The notes: generated from the letters alone by a model not told the origin. A stretch of DNA of 64,000 nt from Terebella lapidaria (GCA_949152475.1 OX424560.1:8990001-9054000), one strand, 5' to 3'. Positions 33,742 through 45,772 are shown, counted from the first letter of the stretch. Translations and numbers: made by a program.

Positions 33742-36169
33742 AACATCGGTTGCAAGTCAAGACATTTTTCATCCAAACTTGGAAATTGTTATTTTCACCG
33801 TTTAAACCATGTGTCGGCCTTTTAAAGACAATGAAACGTTACCATAAACATGACCTGACCCCAACACAATAGAATTAGGTCAGATAACGTTCGGCGGCTA
33901 GCTCTAGGGTGCAAGGCTAAAACAATGACCAAGATCACAACAATCTATTCTCGTGTATTTTACGTTGCACCACACGATGTGAAATTAATTGTAATATTAA
34001 ATTTAGGTAATATATGAATGTGATTGTGAACTGATGACTAACGGTAGAATGTATGAGTGACTGTAGCAAATGAATTGTATGATTGTTGTGAATCTGAAAT
34101 AAACTACTACTACTACTACTACTACTACTACGGACTCTTTTGAAATCAGGAGGGGTTGGAACCATTCGCCCCCTCTGGTGAGAGCATGTGGAACTAGAGC
34201 AGATTTTTTCACTCAGCCGCCATTGTCATTTCGACCATCCTCCACACAACATCAAAAATATTCACCTTTTTTGTGAATAACCACAAGTGCATCCAACAAA
34301 ATGTTTGTGCTAATTCTATGTAAAAGACGTGTAAAATATGAATAAAAATTGTTTTTAAATTGTTTTGAAACCATAACCACTTTTAGAATAGACAAAATTT
34401 ATTCAGTTTACAATAGCTTGATTTTTTTCTATAGAATGAGAGTTCATGCAAATTTTGGTCTGAGAATATATATTATGTGCCTAAATTGAGTTGCCAAAAT
34501 CAATATTCAAACTCGGGCCAATCAATTTCGCATCCATTCTTCCTCAGAGCAGCCCACGTTGTGGACGAGTTCTACACATAGTCTTATTACGTCATCGGTA
34601 TTAGTCTAGATACTGTGGCAACCGGCAATATAGACAGGCCGATCATTCTCTATCCGATGTTTTCATGCACAGTTAACGGCGATTTTTTTATTATTGAACG
34701 GCGTTCCGCCGCACTACTATCTATCAGTTTGTGGGTTATGGACCTGTATTGATTTCCTTATATGGTCAAAATGAGGCATCAAAGTACTATATTATTTAAA
34801 AACTCCCAGTTTCTCCTCCAAATGCACATGTATCACTTTAAAATGTCTCTGTTTTGGTTAGTATAGTGGTATTATGGGTATTCCTCTATGTACATGTGAA
34901 TTTTCATGTTGATTGGAGCTGTTACTGTGCGCATGAATACATATAAACAAACCGGCCCTTTCTGGGAGTTTGCTTTCTGAGGAATTCGCCAGGTGTCAGC
35001 AGCTAACAGTCAAATGCTTGTAGCGTTTGATCTATTCCAACAACATGTGCTGATTTTTTAATATTTTGTAAGTTATATATATTGCTTCAACATACTGAAA
35101 TTTTATGAAAATTGAAACATTTTGAAAGTGATTTCTCTCATAAAACGTTGTAATGGAGTTAAATGGCAATCCTATATGTGTTCGTATACCTGTGGAATAC
35201 CATTTCCGGTAGCACGACCATCTTGCCGCGAGGGGTTTTGGGATAGGAGTGGCGAGATCATTATATCACCGCTTTTGTGTGCGGGCGTTTGAGCACAGAA
35301 ATTCTCGAAGTAGATCTTGTATGTTAATTGGTACATATAAAGGCAGCATCGCAATTATGCTGTGATGTCTGTCCAGTATACGAAATTGAAACGATCGAAC
35401 ATACTTTTCTGTTTATCTGTCGACAATAGGCATACGGGCGTTTCTTCATTTGATTTAGCCTGGTTGTTCACCGTGGTATCATCACGGGTGCATTATGATT
35501 TAGTTTACTATAAACCCGGGAATATAATATCGACATAACCTTCCCGTTTTCGCGAGTGTAGATCTACCAATCACAACTAGTCAATGTCACTGTGACCTAC
35601 AACTGGCAAGACTGAAGTAGGCCTACCTGGCCGAGAATCATGTTGTTATATCTTGTAAATGTTCTGATTCTAATTGTCCATAGTCTGTATTGTCTAACTG
35701 ACGTAATTGTACAAATTTCCAGTATCCACAAAAGTTAATTGGCCAGCGCATCGCGCTGGTCTTCTAAGTTTGCCTAAAATGAGACCCACGGAGGGTAGAT
35801 ATGAGTGGGCCCGGTCCTGCTCATGCTGCTATCCTTTGTTAAACACAATAATCTCATCAAAAGTAACACAGCACTTTCAGAATTAATATTTCTGATTGTT
35901 TCCATGAGGTTTTACATTTTAATCTTGTGAATAAACGCAAATACTGTGAGAGCTTTGCGATATTTGTTGATTTACCGTAATACCTACGCATACAGTAGCG
36001 CAACAAAAATATTGAGCTAAATTTCTGATGTTGACAGAACAATTACGAAACTTCAAGATATAAAAGTGATAAAATGTGATGACAATTGCTTTTTTTAACA
36101 TCAAAATAGACGCATAAACTATCAATTTGATCCAAAACATTGGGCAACATTAAAACCATTGAATGTCTG
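33742..36169. other. Intergenic, mostly featureless
   Basis: Includes a detached end of the 1099..2450 family (33848..33895), a CTA microsatellite (34108..34132) and a hairpin CCAGCGC-ATC-GCGCTGG (35752..35768). No gene seen. Confidence 0.45.
34108..34132 (+). repeat. CTA trinucleotide microsatellite
   Basis: About eight uninterrupted ACT/CTA repeats. Confidence 0.9.
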
Positions 36170-36352
36170 TGTTGTGGTTAAATACATTATGATCTTCATG
36201 ATACCATTTGTGTACATTATGACCTCTTGTATACGTTATGACCATGTACTATATAAAGGCTGGCTTTGGCCACACCCATCAGTCTGGCAATAAAATCCAC
36301 TAGAACAAGTCGTCCTGATTCATGCCTCACACACATTTGTGGTATCCCCACA
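36170..36352 (+). repeat. BEL/Pao 5' LTR
   Basis: 183 bp, TGTTGTGG...TCCCCACA. Carries a TATA box (TATATAAAG, 36250..36258) and a polyadenylation signal (AATAAA, 36289..36294), so the R region is short. The internal ATTATGA repeats (CATTATGATC, CATTATGACC, GTTATGACC) are upstream of the TATA box. Confidence 0.95.
36250..36258 (+). promoter_or_regulatory. TATA box of the 5' LTR
   Basis: TATATAAAG, 39 bp before the AATAAA signal; the only TATA motif in the LTR. Confidence 0.6.
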
Positions 36353-36393
36353 AACTTTGGTGCCGTGACCAGACCAAGTAGACATCAGCCACC
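36353..36393 (+). other. Leader with probable primer-binding site
   Basis: The sequence after the LTR reads AACTTTGGTGCCGTGACC. TGGTGCCGTGACCAG, starting with TGG, is the likely complement of a tRNA 3' end. I cannot assign the tRNA. The leader is only 41 bp before the gag-pol ATG. Confidence 0.5.
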
Positions 36394-39300
36394 ATGGGTG
36401 AATCAGGACCCAACAAAGAAGAAGAAACAAGAATAAAAGCAAAAAGAGCAGCTTTCAAGGGACAGATTACCAAGCTGATAACAAGAGCGAATACCATCAA
36501 AACAAAACAAGATCTGGAACAGAGCGAGTGGGACACTCTGAGTGCAATACTGATGGAGATACGCGATAGACTAGACAGAGTTGCTGAGTTCGACAGCATT
36601 CTAATTGACGCTGCTAAGACTGAGGATGTGGAACAACTGATCTCAGAAACGGATGACTACTTGACTTCGATCCAAGAGTTGATAATCCCGATGGAAATAG
36701 CTGTGAAAAGAACAATGGACAAAAAAGATCGTGTGCAAACAGAGAACACTTTAACTGAGTCGTCCACAACATCTCACGACCCGCCCTCTCAAAGTGCCAG
36801 GCACTACAAACTGCCCAAACTTTCATTGTCAACATTCAATGGGGATATTCTACACTGGACTAGTTTCTACGATGACTTTCAATCAGCAATTCACAACAAT
36901 CCTGTGCTCTCAAACATTGAGAAATTCCAGTATCTCCGATCCCAGCTATCGGGAGAAGCACAACAAACAATTAACGGATTACCCCTGACTGATGCCAATT
37001 ACACGCACGCAATAGAGTTATTACAAGATCGCTACGGACAGCCCCACAAGGTAATTAACAGCTACATGCGTGCCCTCTGGGAATTGCCATCCCCGACAGC
37101 AGACCTAATGAGCATCAGATCATTTTATGACAGTGTGGAATCTTACATTCGTGGATTATCATCATTGGGCAAGGCGGAATCCACTTACGGTGAATTACTG
37201 GTCCCCATGTTATTGGATAAACTACCCAGTGATATACGCAAACAGATCGCGAGGGACCAGGGAAGCGGGGAGTGGACGCTAACAAATCTCAAAGCAGCAA
37301 TCAAACGTGAGCTCACAGCTATACAAGCGGGGGAAACGATCCAGACGGAGACGTCCGCACAAACTCCCTGTACAGCAGCTTTTCACACGCGGGCAAGAAA
37401 CGACTCCCACGGCCCCACCCAGTCACCCAGGCCACGAACAGCCGTCTGTGTCTTCTGCAAAAGAGATAATCATAAATCAGAGGACTGCCGTGCAGTATCA
37501 GATCCAGACAGGCGCTACCAGATAACTATCAAAGACAAACTGTGCTTTAACTGTCTTAACAAGCACCGAGGGGGCGCCAAAGCTTGCTTGTCGAAGTATA
37601 ACTGCAGGATCTGTCAAAGACGTCACCACACAGCACTGCACAAACACGATAAGCAGAAACAACAGAAGGATGATGAACGACAACAGACCACAACAGATAA
37701 ATCAGCAACCGATAAGTCTCCCAGAACGGAACACGCCAACATGACCGTCAATAACAAGTTTAATAGCCCTGTGCTATTGAAAACAGCTGTGGCAAAAATC
37801 CGAAATAACAACAACAACAAAACCACAACTACCACAATCTTGTTTGACGAGGGTGCCACAAGATCATTTATCACCGAAGCAACCGCCGGACAGCTGAAAT
37901 TGAAAACCGCTGCCACAGAAACCATCGACCTAGCCGTCTTCGGGAATGAATCTTCACAACCACGACAGTTTAACCTTGTGAATCTGGATATAATCACGAA
38001 GCAAGGCAATCCAATCACGATAACAGCCATCGTGGTTCCAGAGATATCAGCACCCCTGCAGTACTTGGCTACCAAGGAAGTAACAAGTCTGACCCACTTA
38101 CGGAACCTGGATCTAGCGCACCCCCCAGGCATGGACGACACAGTCGTCATATCATTACTCATTGGAGCTGACAAATACTGGGACTTTGTTGGTGATCAGC
38201 TAATCAAAGGTCAAGGTCCAACAGCAGTGTCATCCAAACTAGGATATCTACTGTCTGGGCCAACGTACATTCCCAGCCATCAAAGCACACACACGACTAC
38301 CTTCCACATCATGGCTACAAACGCGGAAGAGCCTATCACAAAGTTCTGGGAATTGGAATCAATTGGAATCAAACACGACACTGCACCAGAAAAACACGAG
38401 GCAAACTTCGAGCACTTTCAAAGCACGTACATAGAGAAGAGAGAAGCACAGTATTACGCGAGGCTGCCCTGGAAACACGAACATGAGCCGCTGCCCAGCA
38501 ACTACGAAAACACGTTGCAGCGCACAAAAACAATGGTGCAGAAACTCAACAATGAAACACGAAACGTCTACGACCGCATCATCAAGGAACAAGTCGACAG
38601 AGGCTTCATCGAACGTGTAGACGGTAACAACACGACGGTAGGACACTACTTGCCCCATCACGCAGTGAAGAAAGACTCCATCACAACACCGATACGAGTG
38701 GTGTACGACTGCAGCAGTAAAACACGTGACACACCCTCTCTCAACGACTGCCTGCAGAAAGGTCCGATATCGCTAAACAACCTGGCTGCGATACTACTAC
38801 GATTTCGACTGCACAAATATGGACTAATCAGTGACATCGAGAAAGCCTTCCTTCAGATTGGACTACACGAAGCTGACAGAGACTACACAAAATTCTTATG
38901 GTTATCCAATCATAAAATTCCAGACAGTGACTTTGATACATACAGATTCACATCAGTACTGTTCGGATCAGTGTGCAGCCCAACAATACTCAATGCAGTG
39001 TTACGCACACATCTTGACACTCATGGCTCATTAACCGCCAACGACATCAAAATCAACACTTACGTGGATAACTTGATCAGTGGCTGTAACACAGAGACTA
39101 ACGCAATAACATTCTACAATGAAGCCAACGCAATCCTACAGGACGCAGGGTTCAAACTCTGTGAGTGGATAACAAACTGTGACAATGTGAAAGAGCAAGC
39201 AGTCGCAGAGAAACGTGCTGCCGAGACAGTGATTGCCCCAGTACTAGGATTAATGTGGGATACTTCGTCAGACACGATCGGATATAAACGATACGGATAC

Positions 39301-41802
39301 ACAACCACAGATAAGTTGACGAAACGTGACATTCTACAGAGAATATCAAGTCTGTACGACCCACTTGGATTAATAGCACCAGTGCATGTTCATGCGAAGC
39401 TATTCATGCAGAAACTGTGGAAAGAGACTCTGTCATGGGACGATCACATCCCCGACACCATGCAAACTGAATGGAATAACATTGAACACGAACTCAGATC
39501 AGTGTCGGGCATACAAACATCACGAAGGTACTTTCAATCCGATGACGTCATCAACGATCAAACAGTGTCACGAAGCTACGAGTTACATTGCTTCGTAGAC
39601 GCAAGCACAGAAGCGTACGGCGCCGCAATCTATCTCGTTAACAAGCACGGTGATTGCCGACTCGTCATGGCTAAAAATCGCGTGGCGCCAATAAAACAAC
39701 TCACGCTGCCAAGACTAGAGCTAATGGCAGCAGTAATCGGTGCGAGACTCACGAAATTTGTGCACGAGGAACTATCTAAGACAGTCATAATAGATCACAG
39801 TGTCATGTGGTCAGACAGTCAAATCGTACTCTGTTGGCTAAACAGTGACAAACTCCTACCACAATTTGTCAGAAATCGAATCAAGGATATCAAGTCAACG
39901 TTTCAATTCAAGGAGTACAAATACGTGCCTACAGCAGACAATCCAGCGGACCTACAGACACGTGCAGGATACACCGCCGACAAACTACACGACGCAGACC
40001 TCTGGTGGTATGGACCATCCTGGCTAAAAAACGGCATCTGGCCAATTGAACGCCTGCAACACAATTGCAATGAAAATCACGAAGCTACAATGCAAAACGC
40101 CAATGTGGTGAACACAGGTACAAGTAAGAACACAACAGGAATCAACAGTGTCATGGATATCCAAAGGTTCAGTAACTTGTCAAAGTTGATACGAGTTACA
40201 GCGTATGTACTTAGATTTGTACATAATCTAAAAAACAAACGAGACACGGAAAATGGTGAACTTGATGCAAAGGAACTCAATGATGCACAATCACTGTGGA
40301 TAAAATCAGTACAACACGAACATCATGCAAAAGAAATCGCCACGTTGAAACAAAAAGAAAAGAAACACGGTGATTTAGTGCGACAATTACAATTATTTGT
40401 GGATAAAACAGACACGCTACGATGTGGAGGACGTCTCCACAATGCACCAATGACTGACAGTGCAAAATTCCCGATTTTGCTACCCGCAAAACACGCACTG
40501 ACAAACATGATCATATCTGACGCACATGTCAAGACCAACCACTCTGGAATACTGTCAACAATAACACATCTACGACAAAACTATTGGATAACAAGGATCA
40601 AAACTGCAGTGAAAGCAGTTTTGTGGAACTGTGTCACATGCAAGCGAGTGTCAGGAAGACCCTACACTCTCCCGTTAACCGCGCCATTACCAAGCTCCAG
40701 ATTATCTGACGGACCAGCATTCACGATAACAGGAATAGACTTTACCGGTGAAATGTATGTGAAAACGGACAAACGCAACGAACAACACAAATGCTATGTA
40801 TGTCTGTTCACATGTGCAAGCTCACGAGCAGTACATCTAGAACTCGTACCAGATTTATCAACTGAAACCTTTCTGCGAGCCTTCCGGAGATTTTCGGCAA
40901 GGAGATCAACACCAAAAGTGGTTATATCTGACAACGCAACAACGTATGTTTCTGCAGCAAAAGAAATAGAAACACTGCTAAACGACCCAAGTGTGAAAAC
41001 CTACTTTGCTAACAATGGCATAACATGGAGATTCATCCCCAAACGAGCCCCATGGTTTGGCGGATTCTATGAACGATTAATTGGGATTACAAAGACAGCG
41101 TTAAAGAAGGTACTTGGACGCTCACTCGTGTCGTATGACGAACTACATACGATACTCTGTGAAATTGAAACATCCATCAACGATCGCCCAATAACATCGG
41201 TATCAAGCGAGTGTGTAGATCCCACCCCCCTAACACCGAGCCATCTCCTCCACGGACGTCGGATCTCAACACTCCCACACGCGCAATTCCAACAAGATGA
41301 CATCACAGATCCAACTTTTACAATCAGTCGGACTACTCAAGGATTACAGAACCGCGCTAGAGTACTGTCAGTGTTACTGGATAATTTCTGGACTAGGTGG
41401 AAACATGAATATCTAACATCATTACGAGAACGACACATGAACACTAAAACGGGAACATTAACTAGCACGATAAAAATTGGTGATATTGTATTAATGCATG
41501 ACGAACAAAACAAACGAGTAAATTGGAAATTAGCAAAAGTGCTAAAACTGTTGACAGGACCCGACAAAATAACAAGAATAGCACAAACTAAAACAACATC
41601 TGGCATAACAAACAGACCGATAACAAAACTCTATCCATTAGAAACTACATGTAATGACTCTATAGATGACACTATAGACGATGAATCGCATGAATGTTCT
41701 GATGAAAAAACATACACAGATACAGATCAAACACGTCCAACACGCAAAGCAACACAAGCAGCAAAACATAAGATCAAACAGTGGACATCTATGTTGGCAT
41801 GA
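36394..41802 (+). CDS. gag-pol: BEL/Pao Gag-Pol polyprotein (1802 aa)
   Basis: One frame, no stop. The Gag (DUF1759-type) runs from KLPKLSLSTFNGD at about 139 to about 310. A CCHC zinc knuckle follows (C352-X2-C355-X4-H360-X4-C365), then a second Cys/His cluster from C384. The aspartic protease motif is at about D485 and reads FDEGATRSF (D-E-G rather than D-S/T-G). RT has a catalytic Asp in LISDIEKAFLQ (D814) and YVDN at 890-893. The RNase H region starts at CFVDAS (D1069). Integrase has a zinc finger (H1378, H1383, C1413, C1416) and the catalytic triad D1449 (GIDFTG), D1513 (ISDNATTY), E1560 (GFYERLIG). A DUF5641-type C-terminal domain follows, from about 1663 (DNFWTRWKHEYL). Roles: particle formation, maturation, cDNA synthesis and integration. 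All key residues are present, so it is probably competent. The ATG at 36394 sits in a good context (gccaccATGG). Confidence 0.95.
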   Translation: MGESGPNKEEETRIKAKRAAFKGQITKLITRANTIKTKQDLEQSEWDTLSAILMEIRDRLDRVAEFDSILIDAAKTEDVEQLISETDDYLTSIQELIIPMEIAVKRTMDKKDRVQTENTLTESSTTSHDPPSQSARHYKLPKLSLSTFNGDILHWTSFYDDFQSAIHNNPVLSNIEKFQYLRSQLSGEAQQTINGLPLTDANYTHAIELLQDRYGQPHKVINSYMRALWELPSPTADLMSIRSFYDSVESYIRGLSSLGKAESTYGELLVPMLLDKLPSDIRKQIARDQGSGEWTLTNLKAAIKRELTAIQAGETIQTETSAQTPCTAAFHTRARNDSHGPTQSPRPRTAVCVFCKRDNHKSEDCRAVSDPDRRYQITIKDKLCFNCLNKHRGGAKACLSKYNCRICQRRHHTALHKHDKQKQQKDDERQQTTTDKSATDKSPRTEHANMTVNNKFNSPVLLKTAVAKIRNNNNNKTTTTTILFDEGATRSFITEATAGQLKLKTAATETIDLAVFGNESSQPRQFNLVNLDIITKQGNPITITAIVVPEISAPLQYLATKEVTSLTHLRNLDLAHPPGMDDTVVISLLIGADKYWDFVGDQLIKGQGPTAVSSKLGYLLSGPTYIPSHQSTHTTTFHIMATNAEEPITKFWELESIGIKHDTAPEKHEANFEHFQSTYIEKREAQYYARLPWKHEHEPLPSNYENTLQRTKTMVQKLNNETRNVYDRIIKEQVDRGFIERVDGNNTTVGHYLPHHAVKKDSITTPIRVVYDCSSKTRDTPSLNDCLQKGPISLNNLAAILLRFRLHKYGLISDIEKAFLQIGLHEADRDYTKFLWLSNHKIPDSDFDTYRFTSVLFGSVCSPTILNAVLRTHLDTHGSLTANDIKINTYVDNLISGCNTETNAITFYNEANAILQDAGFKLCEWITNCDNVKEQAVAEKRAAETVIAPVLGLMWDTSSDTIGYKRYGYTTTDKLTKRDILQRISSLYDPLGLIAPVHVHAKLFMQKLWKETLSWDDHIPDTMQTEWNNIEHELRSVSGIQTSRRYFQSDDVINDQTVSRSYELHCFVDASTEAYGAAIYLVNKHGDCRLVMAKNRVAPIKQLTLPRLELMAAVIGARLTKFVHEELSKTVIIDHSVMWSDSQIVLCWLNSDKLLPQFVRNRIKDIKSTFQFKEYKYVPTADNPADLQTRAGYTADKLHDADLWWYGPSWLKNGIWPIERLQHNCNENHEATMQNANVVNTGTSKNTTGINSVMDIQRFSNLSKLIRVTAYVLRFVHNLKNKRDTENGELDAKELNDAQSLWIKSVQHEHHAKEIATLKQKEKKHGDLVRQLQLFVDKTDTLRCGGRLHNAPMTDSAKFPILLPAKHALTNMIISDAHVKTNHSGILSTITHLRQNYWITRIKTAVKAVLWNCVTCKRVSGRPYTLPLTAPLPSSRLSDGPAFTITGIDFTGEMYVKTDKRNEQHKCYVCLFTCASSRAVHLELVPDLSTETFLRAFRRFSARRSTPKVVISDNATTYVSAAKEIETLLNDPSVKTYFANNGITWRFIPKRAPWFGGFYERLIGITKTALKKVLGRSLVSYDELHTILCEIETSINDRPITSVSSECVDPTPLTPSHLLHGRRISTLPHAQFQQDDITDPTFTISRTTQGLQNRARVLSVLLDNFWTRWKHEYLTSLRERHMNTKTGTLTSTIKIGDIVLMHDEQNKRVNWKLAKVLKLLTGPDKITRIAQTKTTSGITNRPITKLYPLETTCNDSIDDTIDDESHECSDEKTYTDTDQTRPTRKATQAAKHKIKQWTSMLA

Positions 41803-41981
41803 CACCATATTACACGAGTAGATTGTATAACACGTAGCTTACAACACATCTATCTTATAGTTTTAGATCTTCATAATCGTAGCATGAAGAAAACAGTATG
41901 TATACCTACCAAATAACACAACGAGAATTTAAAATACATAACACTTTTATAAGCAATACAGTAATTTCGCGGCCCCCAGTA

Positions 41982-42164
41982 TGTTGTGGTTAAATACATT
42001 ATGATCTTCATGATACCATTTGTGTACATTATGACCTCTTGTATACGTTATGACCATGTACTATATAAAGGCTGGCTTTGGCCACACCCATCAGTCTGGC
42101 AATAAAATCCACTAGAACAAGTCGTCCTGATTCATGCCTCACACACATTTGTGGTATCCCCACA
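41982..42164 (+). repeat. BEL/Pao 3' LTR
   Basis: Identical to 36170..36352 over 183 bp by eye. The 180 bp between the stop and this LTR hold no obvious purine tract next to the LTR; the last bases are GCGGCCCCCAGTA, so the plus-strand primer site is not clear. Confidence 0.95.
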
Positions 42165-43248
42165 GTCTGTGCTCGGATATACATCGATAGATATGTTCTT
42201 CTTTGTTTATTATATGGAGAATAATGACCAATATAATCCAATAAATTAAGGTTATTAATCACATAAACTTTCCCATCCCAACATATTTCCGCTGGCCACA
42301 AAAATAATTCTCTCCACTGTAGGTTACTTGTTAACATAATTTATTTCCCCGAATCAGCATCCGGTTACCGAACGCATATTATCTCACAGAAAAGTATCGA
42401 ATACAGATTACAGCCCGCAAATCTTTACATATGCTATCACATTTTACTATACCTCGGACATCTAAATTATATTTATATCAAGCCCTCTGACCCCAGCTGG
42501 GAATTCTAACCATAGTATTGCTTGTCTGTCGTCGAGTTGTGCATATTTCCCATTTATTCCTGACAATCTCGAGATGTATTGTCAAGTTTGCGTGACAAGC
42601 AAGAATGATAAATTTGGCTGATTTTAACATTAGTTCCAACTTTAACTGTGCCCTCGTGCACCATTTATTTTCATGCTATTTATACATTGCTTCATATCTG
42701 ACCTATTCATCTGTACGTCGCTAGGGTGACCGTCAATCGTTTGTAAATGAATTATTTCTCTTCATTTATTCACGCTTGAGTTGACCACTGCTTGAGCAAG
42801 CCGGTGAGCTACGGAGTGCTGAATCGAAAATAGTGGAACACCTTTTGTGCTTTTGTGGCGGCTCTCGAATCACAACGAGCTGGAGTTACGAAAATCTATA
42901 CGATCTTTTGAAGAACATTTTTTGGGTATACAAAAACGAACAACACAGAGCCACAACATAACACCAAACGTAACGTCACATACATATGTTTATGACATAT
43001 GTTTATCAAAGATTTGTTTGTGACCTGAACAATGAAGTATTCACAAGAGAGTGTGGGGCGTGCATTGGGGTTTGGGTTGTGTGAATCATGACTACACTAC
43101 CACGGATAACCGACTCCCTAAAACATTCAAGCAGCTCATAACACGCATGATGTGCCATAAACTTGCTTCCACGAGAACCGCCTCCACATCGACACTGCTG
43201 GTCGAAAATCTAGGACTAATAACTTCTATGCTTACAGTAAGAAAGTAC
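42165..43248. other. Intergenic, no recognised gene
   Basis: Continues the interrupted target sequence right of the BEL element. Minus-strand frames here are short and unrecognised. Confidence 0.4.
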
Positions 43249-43386
43249 GGCCCAAGTACCGTACACTGCTCCTTAATACTACTCGTCCACTGAAAACATA
43301 CCATTTAATCCGTCTTTTTAATCCTCATTGAACCTTTTTAATCCTCATTGAATATAGAGGAAGGCGCAGGATACGATACTTGGGCC
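43249..43386. mobile_element. Small MITE (family A), copy 1
   Basis: Ends GGCCCAAGTA and TACTTGGGCC; inner GTACACTGCTCCTTAATACT and its partner GGCGCAGGATACGATACTTG. Flanked by GAAAGTAC and GAAAGGAC, a possible imperfect 8-bp target duplication. Contains a doubled TTTTTAATCCTCATTGAA. Confidence 0.7.
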
Positions 43387-43729
43387 GAAAGGACGCTAAA
43401 GCAACCATGTCATCTATTTTGCCGCACAGTGTAGTTTTCTTTAATTGGCCAGCCAAAATATGAGGCCCCCTACCACTGGTCCCTTCTCCTCCCCCCACTC
43501 CCACCCCCCTCCGCCCCCTGGTCGGAAGTATCAGTGTGTGGCGCATGATGGCTGTGAGCAGTTACGGGCCTATTACCCTAAAATCAATGACGTAAGTGTT
43601 GGTAGGTAGTTCATGGTAAGCTGACGCGAAATTAGCTCCCACGAAATCTTATCCAGTGCAATTTTATGCGACGGCCATGCGGCGGTCCGTTAGAGCCACC
43701 CTGTAGCGTCGCTTCACACTGTTTCTGTT

Positions 43730-45772
43730 TATGTGACGGGCAAGTGACGGTCCGTCGGATAGCTGTTGTAGCGCCACATAAGAACATTTCTCTTTCTCCA
43801 AGTGACGGTCAAGTGACGGTCCGTCACATGGACGTTATAGCGCCACATAAGAATTTTTCCCTTTCTCCAAGTGACGGGCAAGTGACGGTCCGTCGGATAG
43901 CCGTTGTAGCACCACATAAGATTTTTTTTCTTTCTCCAAGTGACGGCCAAGTGACGGTCCGTCACATGGACGTTATAGCGCCACATAAGAATTTCTCCCA
44001 TTCTCCAAGTGACGACCAAGCGACGGTCCGTCACATGGACGTTATAGCGCCACATAAGAATTTTTCCCTTCCTCCAAGTGACGGGCAAGTGACGGTCCGT
44101 CAGATAGCCGTTGTAGCGCCACATAAGAATTTTTCCCTTTCTCCAAGTGACCTGCAAGTGACGGTCCGTCAGATAGCCCTTGTAGCACCACATAAGAAAT
44201 TTTCTCTTTCTCCAAGTGACGGGCAAGCGACGGTCCGTCAGATAGACGTTATAGCGCCACATAAGAATTTTTCCCTTTCTCCGATTGACGACCAAGCGAC
44301 GGTCCGTCAGATAGCCCTTGTAGCGCCACATAACAACATTTCTCTGTCTCCAAGTGACGGGCAAGTGACCGTCAGATAGGCCTTGGAGCGCCACATAAAC
44401 AATTTCTCTTTCTCCAAGTGACGGCCAAGTGACGGTCCGTCACATGGACCTTATAGCGCCACATAGCAATATTTCCCTGCCCCAAGTGACGGGCAAGCGA
44501 CGGTCCGTCACATAGACGTTATAGCGCCGCATAGCAATAATTCCCTTCCCCAAGTGACGGGCAAGCGACGGTTCGTCAGATAGCCCATGTAGCGCCACAT
44601 AAGAATATTCCTCTGTCTCCAAGTGACCGTCAGATAGGCCTTGGAGCGCCACATAGCAAAATTACCCATCCTCCAAGTGACGGGCAAGCGACGGTCCGTC
44701 AGATAGACGTTATAGCGCCACATAAGAATTTTTTCCTTTCTCCAAGTGACGACCAAGCGACGGTCCGTCAGATAGCCCTTGTAGCGCCACATAACAACAT
44801 TTCTCTCCCTCCAAGTGACGGGAAAGTGACCGTCAGATAGCCCTTGTAGCGCCACATAAACAATTTCTCTTTCTCCAAGTGACGGCCAAGTGACGGTCCG
44901 TCACATGGACCTTATAGCGCCACATAGCAATATTTCCCTGCCCCAAGTGACGGGCAAGCGACGGTCCGTCACATAGACGTTATAGCGCCGCATAGCAATA
45001 ATTCCCTTCCCCAAGTGACGGGCAAGTGACGGTCAGATAGCCCTTGTAGCGCCACATAAACAATTTCTCTTTCTCCAAGTGACGGAGAAGTGACTGTCAG
45101 ATAGGCCTTGTAGCGCCACATAGCAAGATTACCCTCTCTCCAAGTGACGGGGAAGTGACAGTCCGTCACATAGCCCTTGAAGCGCCACATAAGAATATTT
45201 TCTCTGCCCAAGCGACGAACAAGTGACGGTCCGTCAGATGACCCTTGTAGCGCCACATAAGAACATTTCTCTTTCTCCAAGTGACGGGCAAGTGACCGTC
45301 AGATAGGCCTTGGAGCGCCACATAGCCATATTTCCCTTTCCCCAAGCGACGAGCAAGCGACGGTCCGTCAGATAGCCCTTGTAGCGCCACATAAGAATAT
45401 TCCTCTGTCTCCAAGTGATGGGCAAGTGACCATCAGATAGGCCTTGGAGCACCACATAGCAAGATTACCCTTTCTCCAAGTGACGAGCGACGGTCCGTCA
45501 GATAGACCTTATAGCGCCACATAGCCATATTTCCATTTCCCCAAGCGACGAGCAAGTGACGGTCCGTCACATAGCCCTTGTAGCGCCACATAGGAAGATT
45601 TGTCTTCCTCCAAGTGACGTGCAAGTCACCTTCAGATAGGCCTTGGAGCACCACATACCAAGATTAGCCTATCTCTAAGCGACGGGCAAGTGACGGTCCG
45701 TCAGATAGACGTTATAGCGCCACAAAAGATTTCTCCCCTTTCTCCAAGTGACGGGCAAGTGACGGCCCGTCA
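43730..45772 (+). repeat. Left-arm minisatellite (about 28 units of 69 bp)
   Basis: Each unit has GTGACGGTCCGTCA(C/G)AT, GTTATAGCGCCACATAA (or CTTGTAGCGCCACATAA) and CTTTCTCCAAGTGACGG. Some units are shortened by losing GGTCCGTCA. Because 69 is a multiple of three, frames stay open on both strands. Confidence 0.9.

Larger units (their letters stand above)
36170..42164 (+). mobile_element. Complete BEL/Pao LTR retrotransposon (5,995 bp)
   Basis: Two 183-bp LTRs, identical by eye (TG...CA ends), flank a single uninterrupted gag-pol frame. The element is bounded by the 5-bp direct repeat GTCTG (36165..36169 and 42165..42169), the usual target-duplication size for this superfamily. Identical LTRs and an intact ORF mean a very recent insertion. 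The order protease-RT-RNase H-integrase and the motifs identify BEL/Pao. No envelope-type ORF follows. Confidence 0.95.

Noticed and set aside
38359..40538. Minus-strand frames inside the BEL polyprotein gene
   Set aside because: Antisense shadows of the gag-pol frame.
42029..42337. 102-codon minus-strand frame crossing the BEL 3' LTR
   Set aside because: It includes LTR sequence and matches no known family; not enough to call a gene disrupted by the insertion.
43730..45772. CRISPR-like array
   Set aside because: Units are contiguous with no unique spacers, in an intron-containing genome; it is a minisatellite.
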